Shown: positions 1-6,535 of the stretch, in pieces
Position numbering within the stretch: the stretch's first letter is position 1
How the letters are laid out: each line of letters opens with the position of its first letter
DNA from: JAZDJP01 sp043803805
GTDB lineage: Bacteria; Planctomycetota; JAZDJP01
Assembly: GCA_043803805.1 (NCBI GenBank)
Contig: JAZDJP010000090.1
Coordinates: 1-15,616, forward strand
Direction: 5' to 3'
DNA length: 15,616 bases
Translations under genes and position numbers: made by a program
Notes under the pieces: generated by a model
The model's database searches: none
Told to the model about the DNA's origin: nothing
What the model saw: the letters and a program-made list of their open reading frames with translations, nothing else

Positions 1-1
1 A

Positions 2-343
2 TGGGCGCGCGGGGTGGCCCGGCGCGTGGCGCTGGCGAATCTCCGAAAACGGTCCGCGTTGCCGAAACTGCTGGATACCGAGATGCTGGACGCCGTGGGA
101 GCGGAAATGGATGCGCTCGGCGACCAAAAAGATCTCGAGAACCGCAAACAAATCCTCCGGCGATGCCTGGACCAGCTTTCGGAATTCGGGCGGCGTCTCG
201 TACAGCTTCGCTATTTCGAGAATCGTTCCTATCCGGAAATCGCGGAGGTTCTGAAACGGAACGCGAATTCGCTCTACGTGGCGTTCAATCGCATTCATGG
301 CGCGTTGCTGGTGTGTGTGCGGCGTCAGGAAGGTTTGTCATGA
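2..343 (+). CDS. ECF-type RNA polymerase sigma factor, 3' part (5' end outside window)
   Basis: This is the C-terminal part of an extracytoplasmic-function sigma factor, which directs RNA polymerase to a specific promoter set. The reading frame is open to the left edge, so the start and most of region 2 are missing; the first visible residues (W-A-R-G-V-A-R) resemble the end of sigma region 2. The last ~60 residues match a sigma region 4 helix-turn-helix: a leucine/arginine-rich stretch ending in VQLRYFENRSYPEIAEVL, then a recognition helix with NSLYVAFNRIHGALLVCV. This pattern is typical of the PVC-group ECF factors that are coupled to FecR proteins. The stop codon overlaps the start of the following FecR gene (ATGA), which implies translational coupling and a functional sigma/anti-sigma pair. 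Family call is confident; the target regulon is unknown. Confidence 0.85.
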   Translation, partial: WARGVARRVALANLRKRSALPKLLDTEMLDAVGAEMDALGDQKDLENRKQILRRCLDQLSEFGRRLVQLRYFENRSYPEIAEVLKRNANSLYVAFNRIHGALLVCVRRQEGLS

Positions 344-1803
344 CGATTCCGAACCGGCGGGACACGATGCGGGAACGCATGCTTCGTTATCTGGAAGGCG
401 CCCTTTCGGACGTGGAGGTTGTGGAGTTCAACCGTTGTTTGCGGGAGGATCCTTCGCTCAAGAGGGAATTCGCCGAGATTCTCATCCAGCGCGCGCAATT
501 GGTTGAGATCGGGAAGGAAATGAAGGAAGTGAGGAGAGTTTCTCCGAAACGGAGACGGTCGCCGGCCGTTTGGATGTCGATTGCGGCAAGCCTGGCGATT
601 ATCGTCGGCTCGGCGATTTTTGTTCCGTGGCGGGCGAGGCAGGCGCCGGAGAGAGTTCGGGCGGTCCTCGCGGCAACCGTGTCCGGCGCGGCGGTGGAGC
701 GGGAAGGGAAACGTATTCCAGCGGAGGAGGGGATGGTGTTGTTGGTTGGGGATGCCGTTGTCACGACAGGCATGAAGGATGCTTCATCCGTGAAGTTGAC
801 TTACCCGGACGAGAAAACGGAACTTCTCGTTGATGCGAATACGCGGTTCCGCCTGCTCGATGAGAAGCAGGGCAAACGGTATCGTTTGGAAAGCGGCAAA
901 ATCGAAGCGATCGTGGCGAAACAGCCCGCCGGCCGGCCGATGGAAATTGTGACGCGTCATGCGGAGGTCGAGATTGCGGGGACGCGGTTTACGCTCGCGG
1001 TTTCACCGGAGAAATCGCGTCTCGATGTGGCGAAAGGCCTTGTCCGGATGAGGTCTCTGGACGGGGGGAATCGCATCGATGTGGCGGAGGGATGCGTCGC
1101 CGAGGCCGGGCCGGGGATCGTTCTTGCGGCGAAGGCATTGTCGAGCGCGCCGGCGCCCGCGCGCGCCCAGCCGCTTCGTGTCTGGACATTCAAGTCGCCA
1201 GAGGCGTCAAAAGACATCCCTGTCGTCAATGGTTCCTGGCGATGGGTGCCGGATGGAGGCCCCGACGGCAAAGGATGCATGGAGATGGAAACGGTGGAGA
1301 TGGTGCTGAATTTGGGATTGACGCGGAACCGGACGCCGTTCATGAGCGAAGTGGAGTATCAGCTGGTATGGCCGCCGAATAATACGAAGAGCACCTTTTG
1401 CCTGATTTGGAGCTGGTCGAATACCGAATCGACGGCCTTTCTCACCAACATCTGGGAGAGAAAGGTGATGAAATCCAGCAGCGATTTTGGGAAATGGGTT
1501 TCGGTGACGGGTTACATCACGGACCGCTGGGTGGATACCTGGATGTTCAACAAACGTAATTGTTTCGATATGTTCTGGACGACGGATCGATCCCGTTTGG
1601 AATTCTATGTTCGCGGCCCAGGCAGGGTGAGGATCAATAAAATAACCGTGACGCCGATAGACGCGTCCCAGCTCCCGGATGTGAGTCTTTATCTGAACGC
1701 GGTGGAGAAGATTGCCCCGGAAAAGCGCAAGGGCCTGGTGGCCTTGCCCGGATTGCCTTCGATTGGGCCGTCCAAGTCCGCCGCCGTACATTTTTATCCT
1801 TAA
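340..1803 (+). CDS. FecR-domain, single-pass membrane protein (probable anti-sigma regulator)
   Basis: The 487-residue product starts at the ATG overlapping the sigma factor stop. Residues ~10-60 form the helical N-terminal domain seen in PVC FecR proteins (RYLEGALSDVEVVEFN, then DPSLKREF), which probably binds the sigma factor in the cytoplasm. A basic patch (KRRRSP, ~70-74) precedes one membrane segment at ~78-96, giving an inside-to-outside orientation. Residues ~110-260 are the FecR domain, with its hallmark AEVEIAGTRFTLAVSP (209-224) followed by LDVAKGLVRM. After a proline/alanine-rich linker (~268-277), residues ~278-440 form a beta-rich, tryptophan-rich extracytoplasmic domain of jelly-roll character that I cannot name; it could be a carbohydrate- or ligand-sensing module. 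The gene lies between the sigma factor and a FeeM-like acyltransferase. The identity as a FecR family protein is firm, while the role as anti-sigma factor is inferred from context. Confidence 0.85.
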   Translation: MTIPNRRDTMRERMLRYLEGALSDVEVVEFNRCLREDPSLKREFAEILIQRAQLVEIGKEMKEVRRVSPKRRRSPAVWMSIAASLAIIVGSAIFVPWRARQAPERVRAVLAATVSGAAVEREGKRIPAEEGMVLLVGDAVVTTGMKDASSVKLTYPDEKTELLVDANTRFRLLDEKQGKRYRLESGKIEAIVAKQPAGRPMEIVTRHAEVEIAGTRFTLAVSPEKSRLDVAKGLVRMRSLDGGNRIDVAEGCVAEAGPGIVLAAKALSSAPAPARAQPLRVWTFKSPEASKDIPVVNGSWRWVPDGGPDGKGCMEMETVEMVLNLGLTRNRTPFMSEVEYQLVWPPNNTKSTFCLIWSWSNTESTAFLTNIWERKVMKSSSDFGKWVSVTGYITDRWVDTWMFNKRNCFDMFWTTDRSRLEFYVRGPGRVRINKITVTPIDASQLPDVSLYLNAVEKIAPEKRKGLVALPGLPSIGPSKSAAVHFYP

Positions 1804-1827
1804 GCAGGCCGGGGAGGGGAGGGAACG

Positions 1828-2502
1828 ATGCACTCGAATATTTCACAGACGTTGCGCGCCATCAGTTTCGATGTGACGAGGGGGGCGTTTTATTCCGAAG
1901 TTCCCAATGTGGTCATCCGGCCCATCGAGAGCGACGGGGAACTGGATGAGGTTTATCGCATCACGCATGACGCGTATGTCGAACGCGGTTACTGCCGTCC
2001 CCGGCCGGCCGGACGGCTGGTCCATTATCCGCATTTGGATGGCATTTCCGAAACGACGGTGTTTGTGGCGGTGGTGGAAGGCACGATTGTCGGAACGAAT
2101 TCCCTGACCGTGGACGGCCCGGCGGGGCTTCAGGTCGATGAGGATTTTAAAACGGAGTGTGACGAAATCCGCAAGGAAGGCCGGATGCTTGCGGCCTCCT
2201 GGCGGCTTGCGACGCGCAACGCTTATCGCGATGAACGGAATGTCATCATGGGGTTGATCAAGGAGACCGTGATGTGCGCGGTTGACATGGGGGTTTTGAC
2301 GTGCGTCTTTACATTCAATCCGCGGCACGAGCGGGTGTACCAGCGGCTTCTCAATATGAAAACGGTGGTGCGAAGCGAGGGAACCGCCGGGCTCGATAAC
2401 GCCCCGGCCGTTTTTATGCGATGCGATGTCGAAAATCTTCCGGAGTGGGCCGACCGTTTGCGCAACCCGTCTTCACGCGTTTTGTCGTGTGTGGCCGGGT
2501 AG
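1828..2502 (+). CDS. FeeM-like N-acyltransferase (GNAT fold)
   Basis: The 224-residue product resembles the N-acyl amino acid synthase FeeM / autoinducer-synthase branch of the GNAT fold, which moves a fatty acyl chain from acyl-ACP to an amino acid, and the related acyltransferases tied to PEP-CTERM/exosortase loci. Supporting pieces are VVIRPI with a following ELDEVYRITHDAYVERGY (~26-54), the core strand TVFVAVVEGTIVGTNSL (~75-91), an acidic EDFKTECDEIRKEGR stretch (~104-118), and the late NPRHERVYQRLL (~162-173), where GNAT proteins end the cofactor site. The start ATG has a very strong Shine-Dalgarno, GGAGGGG, eight bases upstream. It sits 24 bases after the FecR gene and 32 before a small ORF, so it is probably co-transcribed with the sigma/FecR pair. 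The substrate is not shown by the sequence. Confidence 0.72.
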   Translation: MHSNISQTLRAISFDVTRGAFYSEVPNVVIRPIESDGELDEVYRITHDAYVERGYCRPRPAGRLVHYPHLDGISETTVFVAVVEGTIVGTNSLTVDGPAGLQVDEDFKTECDEIRKEGRMLAASWRLATRNAYRDERNVIMGLIKETVMCAVDMGVLTCVFTFNPRHERVYQRLLNMKTVVRSEGTAGLDNAPAVFMRCDVENLPEWADRLRNPSSRVLSCVAG

Positions 2503-2534
2503 AAAAACGTTGCCAGAAAGGGAGGAGAAAAGTC

Positions 2535-2720
2535 ATGAATAACGACAGCCTGGGATGTCTTGTCGAGGCGCTTCGCGTCCGGACGGGTCTCATGGCGGGA
2601 TTGTTCCACGAGGCGCTGACGGCGGGCGCGGTGGAGGCGGTGGAAAGAACCGCGTTTCCGGAAGGGGATGAGGTGTTCGACAAAAACGAATTGGAATCCG
2701 TCTGTCAATCAACGAACTGA
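2535..2720 (+). CDS. Small protein of 61 residues, unknown function
   Basis: The product is not recognised. The gene is supported by a near-ideal ribosome binding site (AAGGGAGGAG, seven bases before the ATG) and by its position 32 bases after the acyltransferase on the same strand. The N-terminal two thirds are likely helical (LVEALRVRTGLMAGLFHEAL, then AVEAVERTAF), and the tail is acidic (EGDEVFDKNELE). There is no clear signal peptide or full-length membrane span. Two cysteines (C8 and C57) are present. The gene could encode a partner or regulator of the acyltransferase, or be a lineage-specific small protein; the sequence alone does not decide. No transcription terminator is obvious in the 95 bases between it and the convergent tRNA. 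Confidence 0.6.
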   Translation: MNNDSLGCLVEALRVRTGLMAGLFHEALTAGAVEAVERTAFPEGDEVFDKNELESVCQSTN

Positions 2721-2814
2721 ATGCCGCCGAAAATTCTTCGTCGTCGCAACCTCCGATGCGGACTCGTTGCCGGTTCGCAAGCCTGTCGCTGAATGGCAAT
2801 ATCCAATTGAAGAA

Positions 2815-2892
2815 TGGTCGGGGCGACTGGATTTGAACCAGCGACCTCTTGCACCCCAAGCAAGCGCGCTATCCGGGCTGCGCCACGCCCCG
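2815..2892 (-). tRNA. tRNA-Pro (anticodon GGG)
   Basis: Read on the minus strand, the gene starts CGGGGCG at 2892 and pairs with CGCCCCG near the 3' end, followed by discriminator A (2818) and an encoded CCA (2817-2815). The anticodon arm is CTTGC-TTGGGGT-GCAAG, giving anticodon GGG for the proline codon CCC. The T arm carries GGTTCAAATCC. C1-G72 with A73 is the bacterial proline identity pattern. The genes on both sides run convergent (plus-strand small ORF) or in the same direction (methyltransferase ending at 2950), and the tRNA has its own promoter just downstream of the methyltransferase stop. Confidence 0.96.
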
Positions 2893-2915
2893 ACGAATCC
2901 AGAATAATCGGGACC

Positions 2916-2943
2916 ACTATACCGCGGTCGGGGGACATTTCAA
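2916..2943 (-). promoter_or_regulatory. Sigma-70 type promoter of tRNA-Pro
   Basis: On the minus strand, TTGAAA (2943-2938) and TATAGT (2921-2916) are separated by 16 bases; each box matches the consensus at five of six positions. Transcription would begin near 2909, about 17 bases before the mature tRNA 5' end. The -35 box lies only seven bases beyond the stop codon of the methyltransferase gene, so the tRNA is likely transcribed both independently and by read-through. Confidence 0.72.
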
Positions 2944-2949
2944 GCCTGG

Positions 2950-4203
2950 TTATTGAGCGGCTCCTCTTCCTTCATGGTGCGACTTTCGCGATTCGGCGCC
3001 AAATCGGGTGCGGGGCTTTCCCGGCACGAGGAGGAACGCCTTGAGCCCCTGCATTTCGGGGAGGCTCCTCGGGACGGGAAAGTCCTCGGGCGGCGGGAGG
3101 GTCTTGAGATCGGCCAACGGCGTTTTGGCCTCCCGCGCGGCGTCCCGCAAAGCGTCCCGGAATCGGTCGGCGGCGAGGGAGCGCGTGTTCATCGAGGCCA
3201 GCAGGATGCCGCCGGGGGGAAGGAGCGCGAGGGCCTCCGCGGTGAGCTGCCGGAAGTCCTTTCCCGTGCGGAACGTCCCGGACGGTCCCGTCGAGAACGT
3301 GGGGGGATCCAGGATGATGATGTCAAAGCGCCGCTTGGCGCTGCGCCACCGGCGGAGGGCCTTGAAGACGTCGGCCTTGGGGAATTCGTGCGCGGCCGGG
3401 TCGAGGCCGTTGGCCCGGAAATTGTCCCGGGCGCGGCCGAGGGCCGGGCCGGAGAGATCCACGCTCACGACACGGCGGGCCCCGCCGAGCGCCGCGGCGA
3501 CCGAGAAGGCGCCCGTGTGGGCGAAGGTGTTCAGGACCGCCTTGTCCCGGGCCGCCTCCCGAACGAGTGTGCGATTCCCGCGCTGGTCGAGGAAGAGGCC
3601 CGTCTTGTCGGTGGCCCCGAGACTGACGAGGAACTTCATGCCGTTTTCGAGGACCGTGAAGAGTTCCGGGGCGCGCTCCCCGGTCTCGGACGACGGCGCC
3701 TCGATGGGGCCCTTCCAGCCGCGGCGGCTGTAAATTCCCTTCGGGGAAAAAACAGCGGCGGCGGCCCCGAGCAGGGCGGTTTTGTGGGGAACGAGGGCGG
3801 TGGTTTCGAGGGTGACGAGGAGAAAATCCCCATAGCGGTCGAGAAACACCCCGGGGAGGCCATCCCCCTCGCCGTTGGCGATGCGCAGGGCGTCGGTCAC
3901 CCCGGAGCGCTCGATGTGGCCCCGGCGCGCCCGGGCCGCCGAGAGCAGGCGCGTGAACAGGGGCATTCCGACGGTTTCGTCGGGGTTGCGTGTGAAAATT
4001 CGCACCCCGGTCCGGGAGGCCGTCTCAATGATCCCGCGGCCCAGGAACCGGCCCCGCGAGGAGCGGATGGCCACGACATCGCCGTCGGCCCGTCCCGCGA
4101 GGCCCCCGACCGTCCGATCGCGGAGAACCCAGGGGTATCCGGCGACAATCCGGACGGCCTCGCTCTCGGCCACGGTGACGATGTTTTCGCTGGGGGTATC
4201 CAT
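2950..4203 (-). CDS. PUA-domain class I SAM-dependent RNA methyltransferase (RlmI/RlmK-like)
   Basis: The 417-residue product has an N-terminal PUA RNA-binding domain (~1-75), a linker domain with GEGDGLPGVFLDRYGDFLLV (~111-130), and a Rossmann methyltransferase domain. Family landmarks are GLFLDQRGNR (202-211), SAM motif I as VLNTFAHTGAFSVAAALGG (223-241), the acidic SAM ligand in VVSVDLS (245-251), and the catalytic motif ILDPPTFS (297-304). Length and layout fit the RlmI family (E. coli RlmI, 396 residues, makes m5C in 23S rRNA). DPPTFS and the later SMNTR (337-341) look more like the RlmK half of RlmL, and the cysteine I expect in true m5C enzymes of the RlmI type is not seen there, so the modified base is uncertain. 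ATG at 4203 is preferred; an in-frame ATG at 4212 would add three residues. It is divergent from trpB. Confidence 0.88.
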   Translation of the reverse strand: MDTPSENIVTVAESEAVRIVAGYPWVLRDRTVGGLAGRADGDVVAIRSSRGRFLGRGIIETASRTGVRIFTRNPDETVGMPLFTRLLSAARARRGHIERSGVTDALRIANGEGDGLPGVFLDRYGDFLLVTLETTALVPHKTALLGAAAAVFSPKGIYSRRGWKGPIEAPSSETGERAPELFTVLENGMKFLVSLGATDKTGLFLDQRGNRTLVREAARDKAVLNTFAHTGAFSVAAALGGARRVVSVDLSGPALGRARDNFRANGLDPAAHEFPKADVFKALRRWRSAKRRFDIIILDPPTFSTGPSGTFRTGKDFRQLTAEALALLPPGGILLASMNTRSLAADRFRDALRDAAREAKTPLADLKTLPPPEDFPVPRSLPEMQGLKAFLLVPGKPRTRFGAESRKSHHEGRGAAQ

Positions 4204-4210
4204 CCGGCCC

Positions 4211-4218
4211 ATTATAAT
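4211..4218. promoter_or_regulatory. Overlapping antiparallel -10 boxes between the methyltransferase gene and trpB
   Basis: The octamer ATTATAAT is its own near-reverse complement and holds TATAAT on the plus strand (4213-4218) and TATAAT on the minus strand (4216-4211). On the plus strand, the first in-frame trpB ATG (4225) begins seven bases after the box; on the minus strand, the methyltransferase ATG (4203) begins eight bases after it. Both spacings place transcription start at or next to the A of ATG, so one or both mRNAs may be leaderless; no Shine-Dalgarno is visible for either. A minus-strand TTACCG (4241-4236) could act as a -35 with TATTAT (4219-4214); no good plus-strand -35 was found. 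Confidence 0.4.
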
Positions 4219-4260
4219 AGCCAAATGGGGAATACCGGTAACGTGAAAACGAAAATTAAC

Positions 4261-5475
4261 ATGAATAAACGCGAACATGTGAAACGGAGAGGACGGCTTC
4301 CGGATCCCCAGGGAAGGTTTGGACCCTACGGCGGGCGGTTCGTTCCCGAGACGCTCATGCCGGCGCTGGCCCAGCTCGAACGGGTTTGGGGGGAATCCCG
4401 GCGCGACGGGGCATTCCGCCGGGAACTGGCGCGGCACCTCGCGGACTACGCCGGTCGCCCGACGCCGCTCTATTTCGCGGAGCGTCTCACGGAGCGCCTG
4501 AAAGGCCCCCGGGTCTATCTCAAACGCGAGGATCTCCTTCACACCGGCGCCCACAAAATCAACAACACGCTCGGCCAGGCGCTTCTGGCGATCCGGATGG
4601 GGAAACGCCGCGTCATCGCCGAAACGGGCGCGGGCCAGCACGGCGTGGCGACGGCGGCGGTGGCGGCGCGGTTCGGCCTGGCCTGCACCGTGTACATGGG
4701 CACGGAGGACATGCGCCGCCAGGCCCTGAACGTCGTCCGGATGCGCCTGATGGGGGCGGAGGTGGTTCCCGTCGAGGGCGGCAGCCGCACGCTGAAGGAC
4801 GCCATCAACGAGGCCATGCGCGACTGGGTGACGAACGTCCGCGATACCCACTACATTCTCGGATCGGTGCTCGGGCCTCATCCGTTTCCGGCGATGGTGC
4901 GCGACTTCCAGTCGGTGCTCGGGCGGGAGGCCCGGCGGCAGATTCTCGCGGCGGAGGGCCGGTTGCCGACGGCGTTGATTGCCTGCGTCGGCGGCGGGAG
5001 CAACGCCCTGGGGCTTTTCCACGCGTTCCTCCGCGACAAGGGCGTGCGGATGATCGGCGTCGAGGCGGGAGGCCGGGGCCGGCGTCTGGGCGAGCATGCC
5101 GCGCGGTTTCAGGGCGGGCGGATCGGGGTGTTGCACGGGACGCGGACCTGGCTTCTCCAGGATTCCCACGGCCAGGTCGCCGAAACCCACTCGGTGTCGG
5201 CGGGATTGGATTATCCGGCCGTGGGGCCCGAACACGCCTTATACCGTGACGCGGGGCGGATCGAATTCACGACGGCCTCCGACCGCGACGCGCTGGCGGC
5301 GTTTTCGCTCCTGGCGCGGATCGAGGGGATACTTCCGGCGCTGGAGAGCGCCCACGCCATCGCGGGCCTGATGAAATACGCGAAACGCCCCTCACGACGG
5401 GATCTTGTGATTGTGAATTTGTCGGGGCGGGGGGATAAAGACGTCGAAACGGTTGTGCGCGAAATGCGAATGTAG
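4261..5475 (+). CDS. trpB: Tryptophan synthase beta chain
   Basis: TrpB joins indole, channelled from the alpha subunit, to L-serine using pyridoxal phosphate, the last step of tryptophan synthesis. With the ATG at 4261 the product is 404 residues, close to the usual ~397-410. Landmarks are GPYGGRFVPETLMPAL (21-36), the PLP lysine K99 in LLHTGAHKINNTLGQ, the catalytic glutamate E121 in AETGAGQHGVA, the phosphate-binding GGGSNALGLF, and the C-terminal NLSGRGDKD. An in-frame ATG at 4225 would add 12 residues and fits a leaderless transcript from the TATAAT at 4213-4218; the first ~60 bases there lack the strong GC third-position bias of the gene, so 4261 (or GTG 4279) is favoured. No Shine-Dalgarno is evident for any choice. 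trpA follows 46 bases later. No trpC, trpF or trpE lies next to it. Confidence 0.97.
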   Translation: MNKREHVKRRGRLPDPQGRFGPYGGRFVPETLMPALAQLERVWGESRRDGAFRRELARHLADYAGRPTPLYFAERLTERLKGPRVYLKREDLLHTGAHKINNTLGQALLAIRMGKRRVIAETGAGQHGVATAAVAARFGLACTVYMGTEDMRRQALNVVRMRLMGAEVVPVEGGSRTLKDAINEAMRDWVTNVRDTHYILGSVLGPHPFPAMVRDFQSVLGREARRQILAAEGRLPTALIACVGGGSNALGLFHAFLRDKGVRMIGVEAGGRGRRLGEHAARFQGGRIGVLHGTRTWLLQDSHGQVAETHSVSAGLDYPAVGPEHALYRDAGRIEFTTASDRDALAAFSLLARIEGILPALESAHAIAGLMKYAKRPSRRDLVIVNLSGRGDKDVETVVREMRM

Positions 5476-5500
5476 GGGCGGGTTTGAAACCCGCCCCTAC
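5472..5500. repeat. 29-base perfect palindrome spanning the trpB stop codon
   Basis: Arms GTAGGGGCGGGTTT (5472-5485) and AAACCCGCCCCTAC (5487-5500) are exact reverse complements around a central G. The left arm contains the TAG stop of trpB. As RNA it would form a stable GC stem with a TTTGAAA-type loop in the trpB-trpA spacer. No T-run follows, so it is not an ordinary intrinsic terminator. From memory, very similar palindromes occur as dispersed copies in many uncultured-bacterial genomes, so this is probably a short interspersed repeat that inserted at the gene end; it may also tune trpA expression or protect the upstream mRNA. Confidence 0.85.
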
Positions 5501-5521
5501 GGAAGAAAGGCGACATCCGGG

Positions 5522-6325
5522 ATGAATCGGATTGATACCACATTCCAGCGCCTGCGCCGCGAAGGCCGCGCCGCGTTCATCGCCTATCTGTGCGCGGGCG
5601 ACCCGGACTCTGGCACGATCGAGGCCCTGGTCGCGGCGCTGGCGGGCGTCGGGGCGGACATCATTGAACTGGGGATTCCCTTTTCCGATCCGATCGCGGA
5701 CGGACCCGTCATCCAGCGGGCGTCGGCGCGGGCGCTCCGCGGGGGATTTTCGCCGGATGACGCCCTGGCGCTCGTCCGGCGGATCCGCCGGCGGGGGATC
5801 GAAACGCCCCTGGTATTCATGACGTATTTCAATCCGGTGCATGCGGTGGGTGTCCGGCGTTTCATCCGGAACATGGCCGCGGCCGGGGCGGACGGTATCA
5901 TCGTTCCGGATCTTCCGCCCGAGGAGGGGCGGGAACTCGCCCGGGAGGGGCGGGCGGCGGGCGTAAAGACGATTTTCCTCCTCGCGCCCACCACCACGCC
6001 GGCGCGAACCCGGGCGGTCCTCGGGATCTCGACCGGATTTTTGTATTACGTCTCCGTCACCGGGATCACCGGCGCCCGGAAGACCCTCCCGGTGGCGCTC
6101 GCGTCGGCCGTCCGGGCCGTCCGCCGGCGGACGAAAACGCCCGTCTGCGTGGGGTTCGGCATCTCGCGGCCGCAGCAGGTCCGCGCCGTCGCCCGCTTCG
6201 CCGACGGCGTCATCGTGGGCAGCGCCCTCGTCGCGGCGGCCGAACAGAATGTGAAACGGGGGAGGAAAACGGTGGTGGCCGCGGTCACCCGTTTGGCGCG
6301 CAGGCTTAGGGCGGCGTTGGAATAG
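5522..6325 (+). CDS. trpA: Tryptophan synthase alpha chain
   Basis: TrpA cleaves indole-3-glycerol phosphate to indole and glyceraldehyde-3-phosphate and passes the indole to TrpB. The 267-residue product has family-typical length (E. coli 268). The two catalytic acids stand at the same numbers as in E. coli: E49 and D60, in the signature ELGIPFSDPIADGPVIQ (49-65). Other landmarks are MTYFNPVHAVGVRRF, IVPDLPPEE, FLYYVSVTGITGAR and VGFGISRPQQV followed by VIVGSALV, the phosphate-binding end of the TIM barrel. The ATG at 5522 is chosen because it aligns with known N-termini; upstream in-frame codons lie within the palindromic repeat. The ribosome binding site is weak (AAGAAAGG, about 12 bases away), so translation may depend on coupling to trpB. 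It is the last gene of a two-gene trpBA unit. Confidence 0.97.
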   Translation: MNRIDTTFQRLRREGRAAFIAYLCAGDPDSGTIEALVAALAGVGADIIELGIPFSDPIADGPVIQRASARALRGGFSPDDALALVRRIRRRGIETPLVFMTYFNPVHAVGVRRFIRNMAAAGADGIIVPDLPPEEGRELAREGRAAGVKTIFLLAPTTTPARTRAVLGISTGFLYYVSVTGITGARKTLPVALASAVRAVRRRTKTPVCVGFGISRPQQVRAVARFADGVIVGSALVAAAEQNVKRGRKTVVAAVTRLARRLRAALE

Positions 6326-6339
6326 CGGATAGCGGAAAA

Positions 6340-6421
6340 GAGTCTGGGAGTCTTGGAGTCTGAGAGTCCGGGAGTCGAAGAGAGGAGTCGGCGAGTCAGA
6401 GAGTCGCCGAGTCTCGGAGTC
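6340..6421 (+). repeat. GAGTC array, two blocks of five units with 8-base period
   Basis: GAGTC occurs ten times on the plus strand, starting at 6340, 6348, 6356, 6364, 6372 and then 6385, 6393, 6401, 6409, 6417. Within each block the spacing is exactly eight bases (GAGTC plus three variable bases); the two blocks are offset by 13. The spacer triplets differ (TGG, TTG, TGA, CGG; then GGC, AGA, GCC, TCG), so it is the pentamer and not a longer unit that is conserved. It lies just after trpA in non-coding sequence. Confidence 0.92.
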
Positions 6422-6441
6422 GGATGCATTGCATTATGGAG

Positions 6442-6461
6442 GGCGCGGCTCCCGCCGCGCC
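6442..6461. repeat. GC-rich hairpin downstream of trpA
   Basis: GGCGCGG (6442-6448) and CCGCGCC (6455-6461) form a perfect seven-base-pair stem with a six-base loop, CTCCCG. It could stop or stabilise the trpBA transcript, but it is followed by GGGAATAGTCTCTT, without a clean T-run, so it is not a confident intrinsic terminator. It may instead be another dispersed intergenic repeat unit. Confidence 0.6.
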
Positions 6462-6535
6462 GGGAATAGTCTCTTACGACTGAAATCTTGTGAGAAGCGG
6501 CACTACAACACACTGAAACCGTGAGTGATTGTTGT

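Noticed and set aside
2705..3044. Short ORFs on both strands (one with GSNPVAPT, one with GATGFEPATSC)
   Set aside because: Both are translations through the tRNA-Pro gene; such peptides are well-known artefacts of tRNA sequence.
2953..4224. Long open frame on the plus strand in front of trpB
   Set aside because: It is the complement of the methyltransferase gene held open by high GC; the peptide is Gly/Arg/Glu-rich with no domain, and TrpB homology begins only near 4300.
4204..4260. Trp leader peptide/attenuator upstream of trpB
   Set aside because: No short ORF with tandem Trp codons and no terminator/antiterminator hairpins fit in the spacer.
4213..5235. Open minus-strand extension upstream of the methyltransferase
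   Set aside because: It is the antisense of trpB (Arg/His/Pro-rich); RlmI-type homology starts at the ATG near 4203.
5267..5842. Minus-strand ORF containing GAGFKPAPT
   Set aside because: It crosses the trpB-trpA palindrome and is antisense to both genes; this peptide string is a repeat artefact.
6340..6421. CRISPR array
   Set aside because: Repeats are five bases with three-base spacers, far too short, and no cas genes are nearby.
6046..6513. Minus-strand ORF with Ser/Asp/Thr/Pro/Arg/Leu repeats
   Set aside because: The repetitive peptide is the translation of the GAGTC array; the rest is antisense to trpA.
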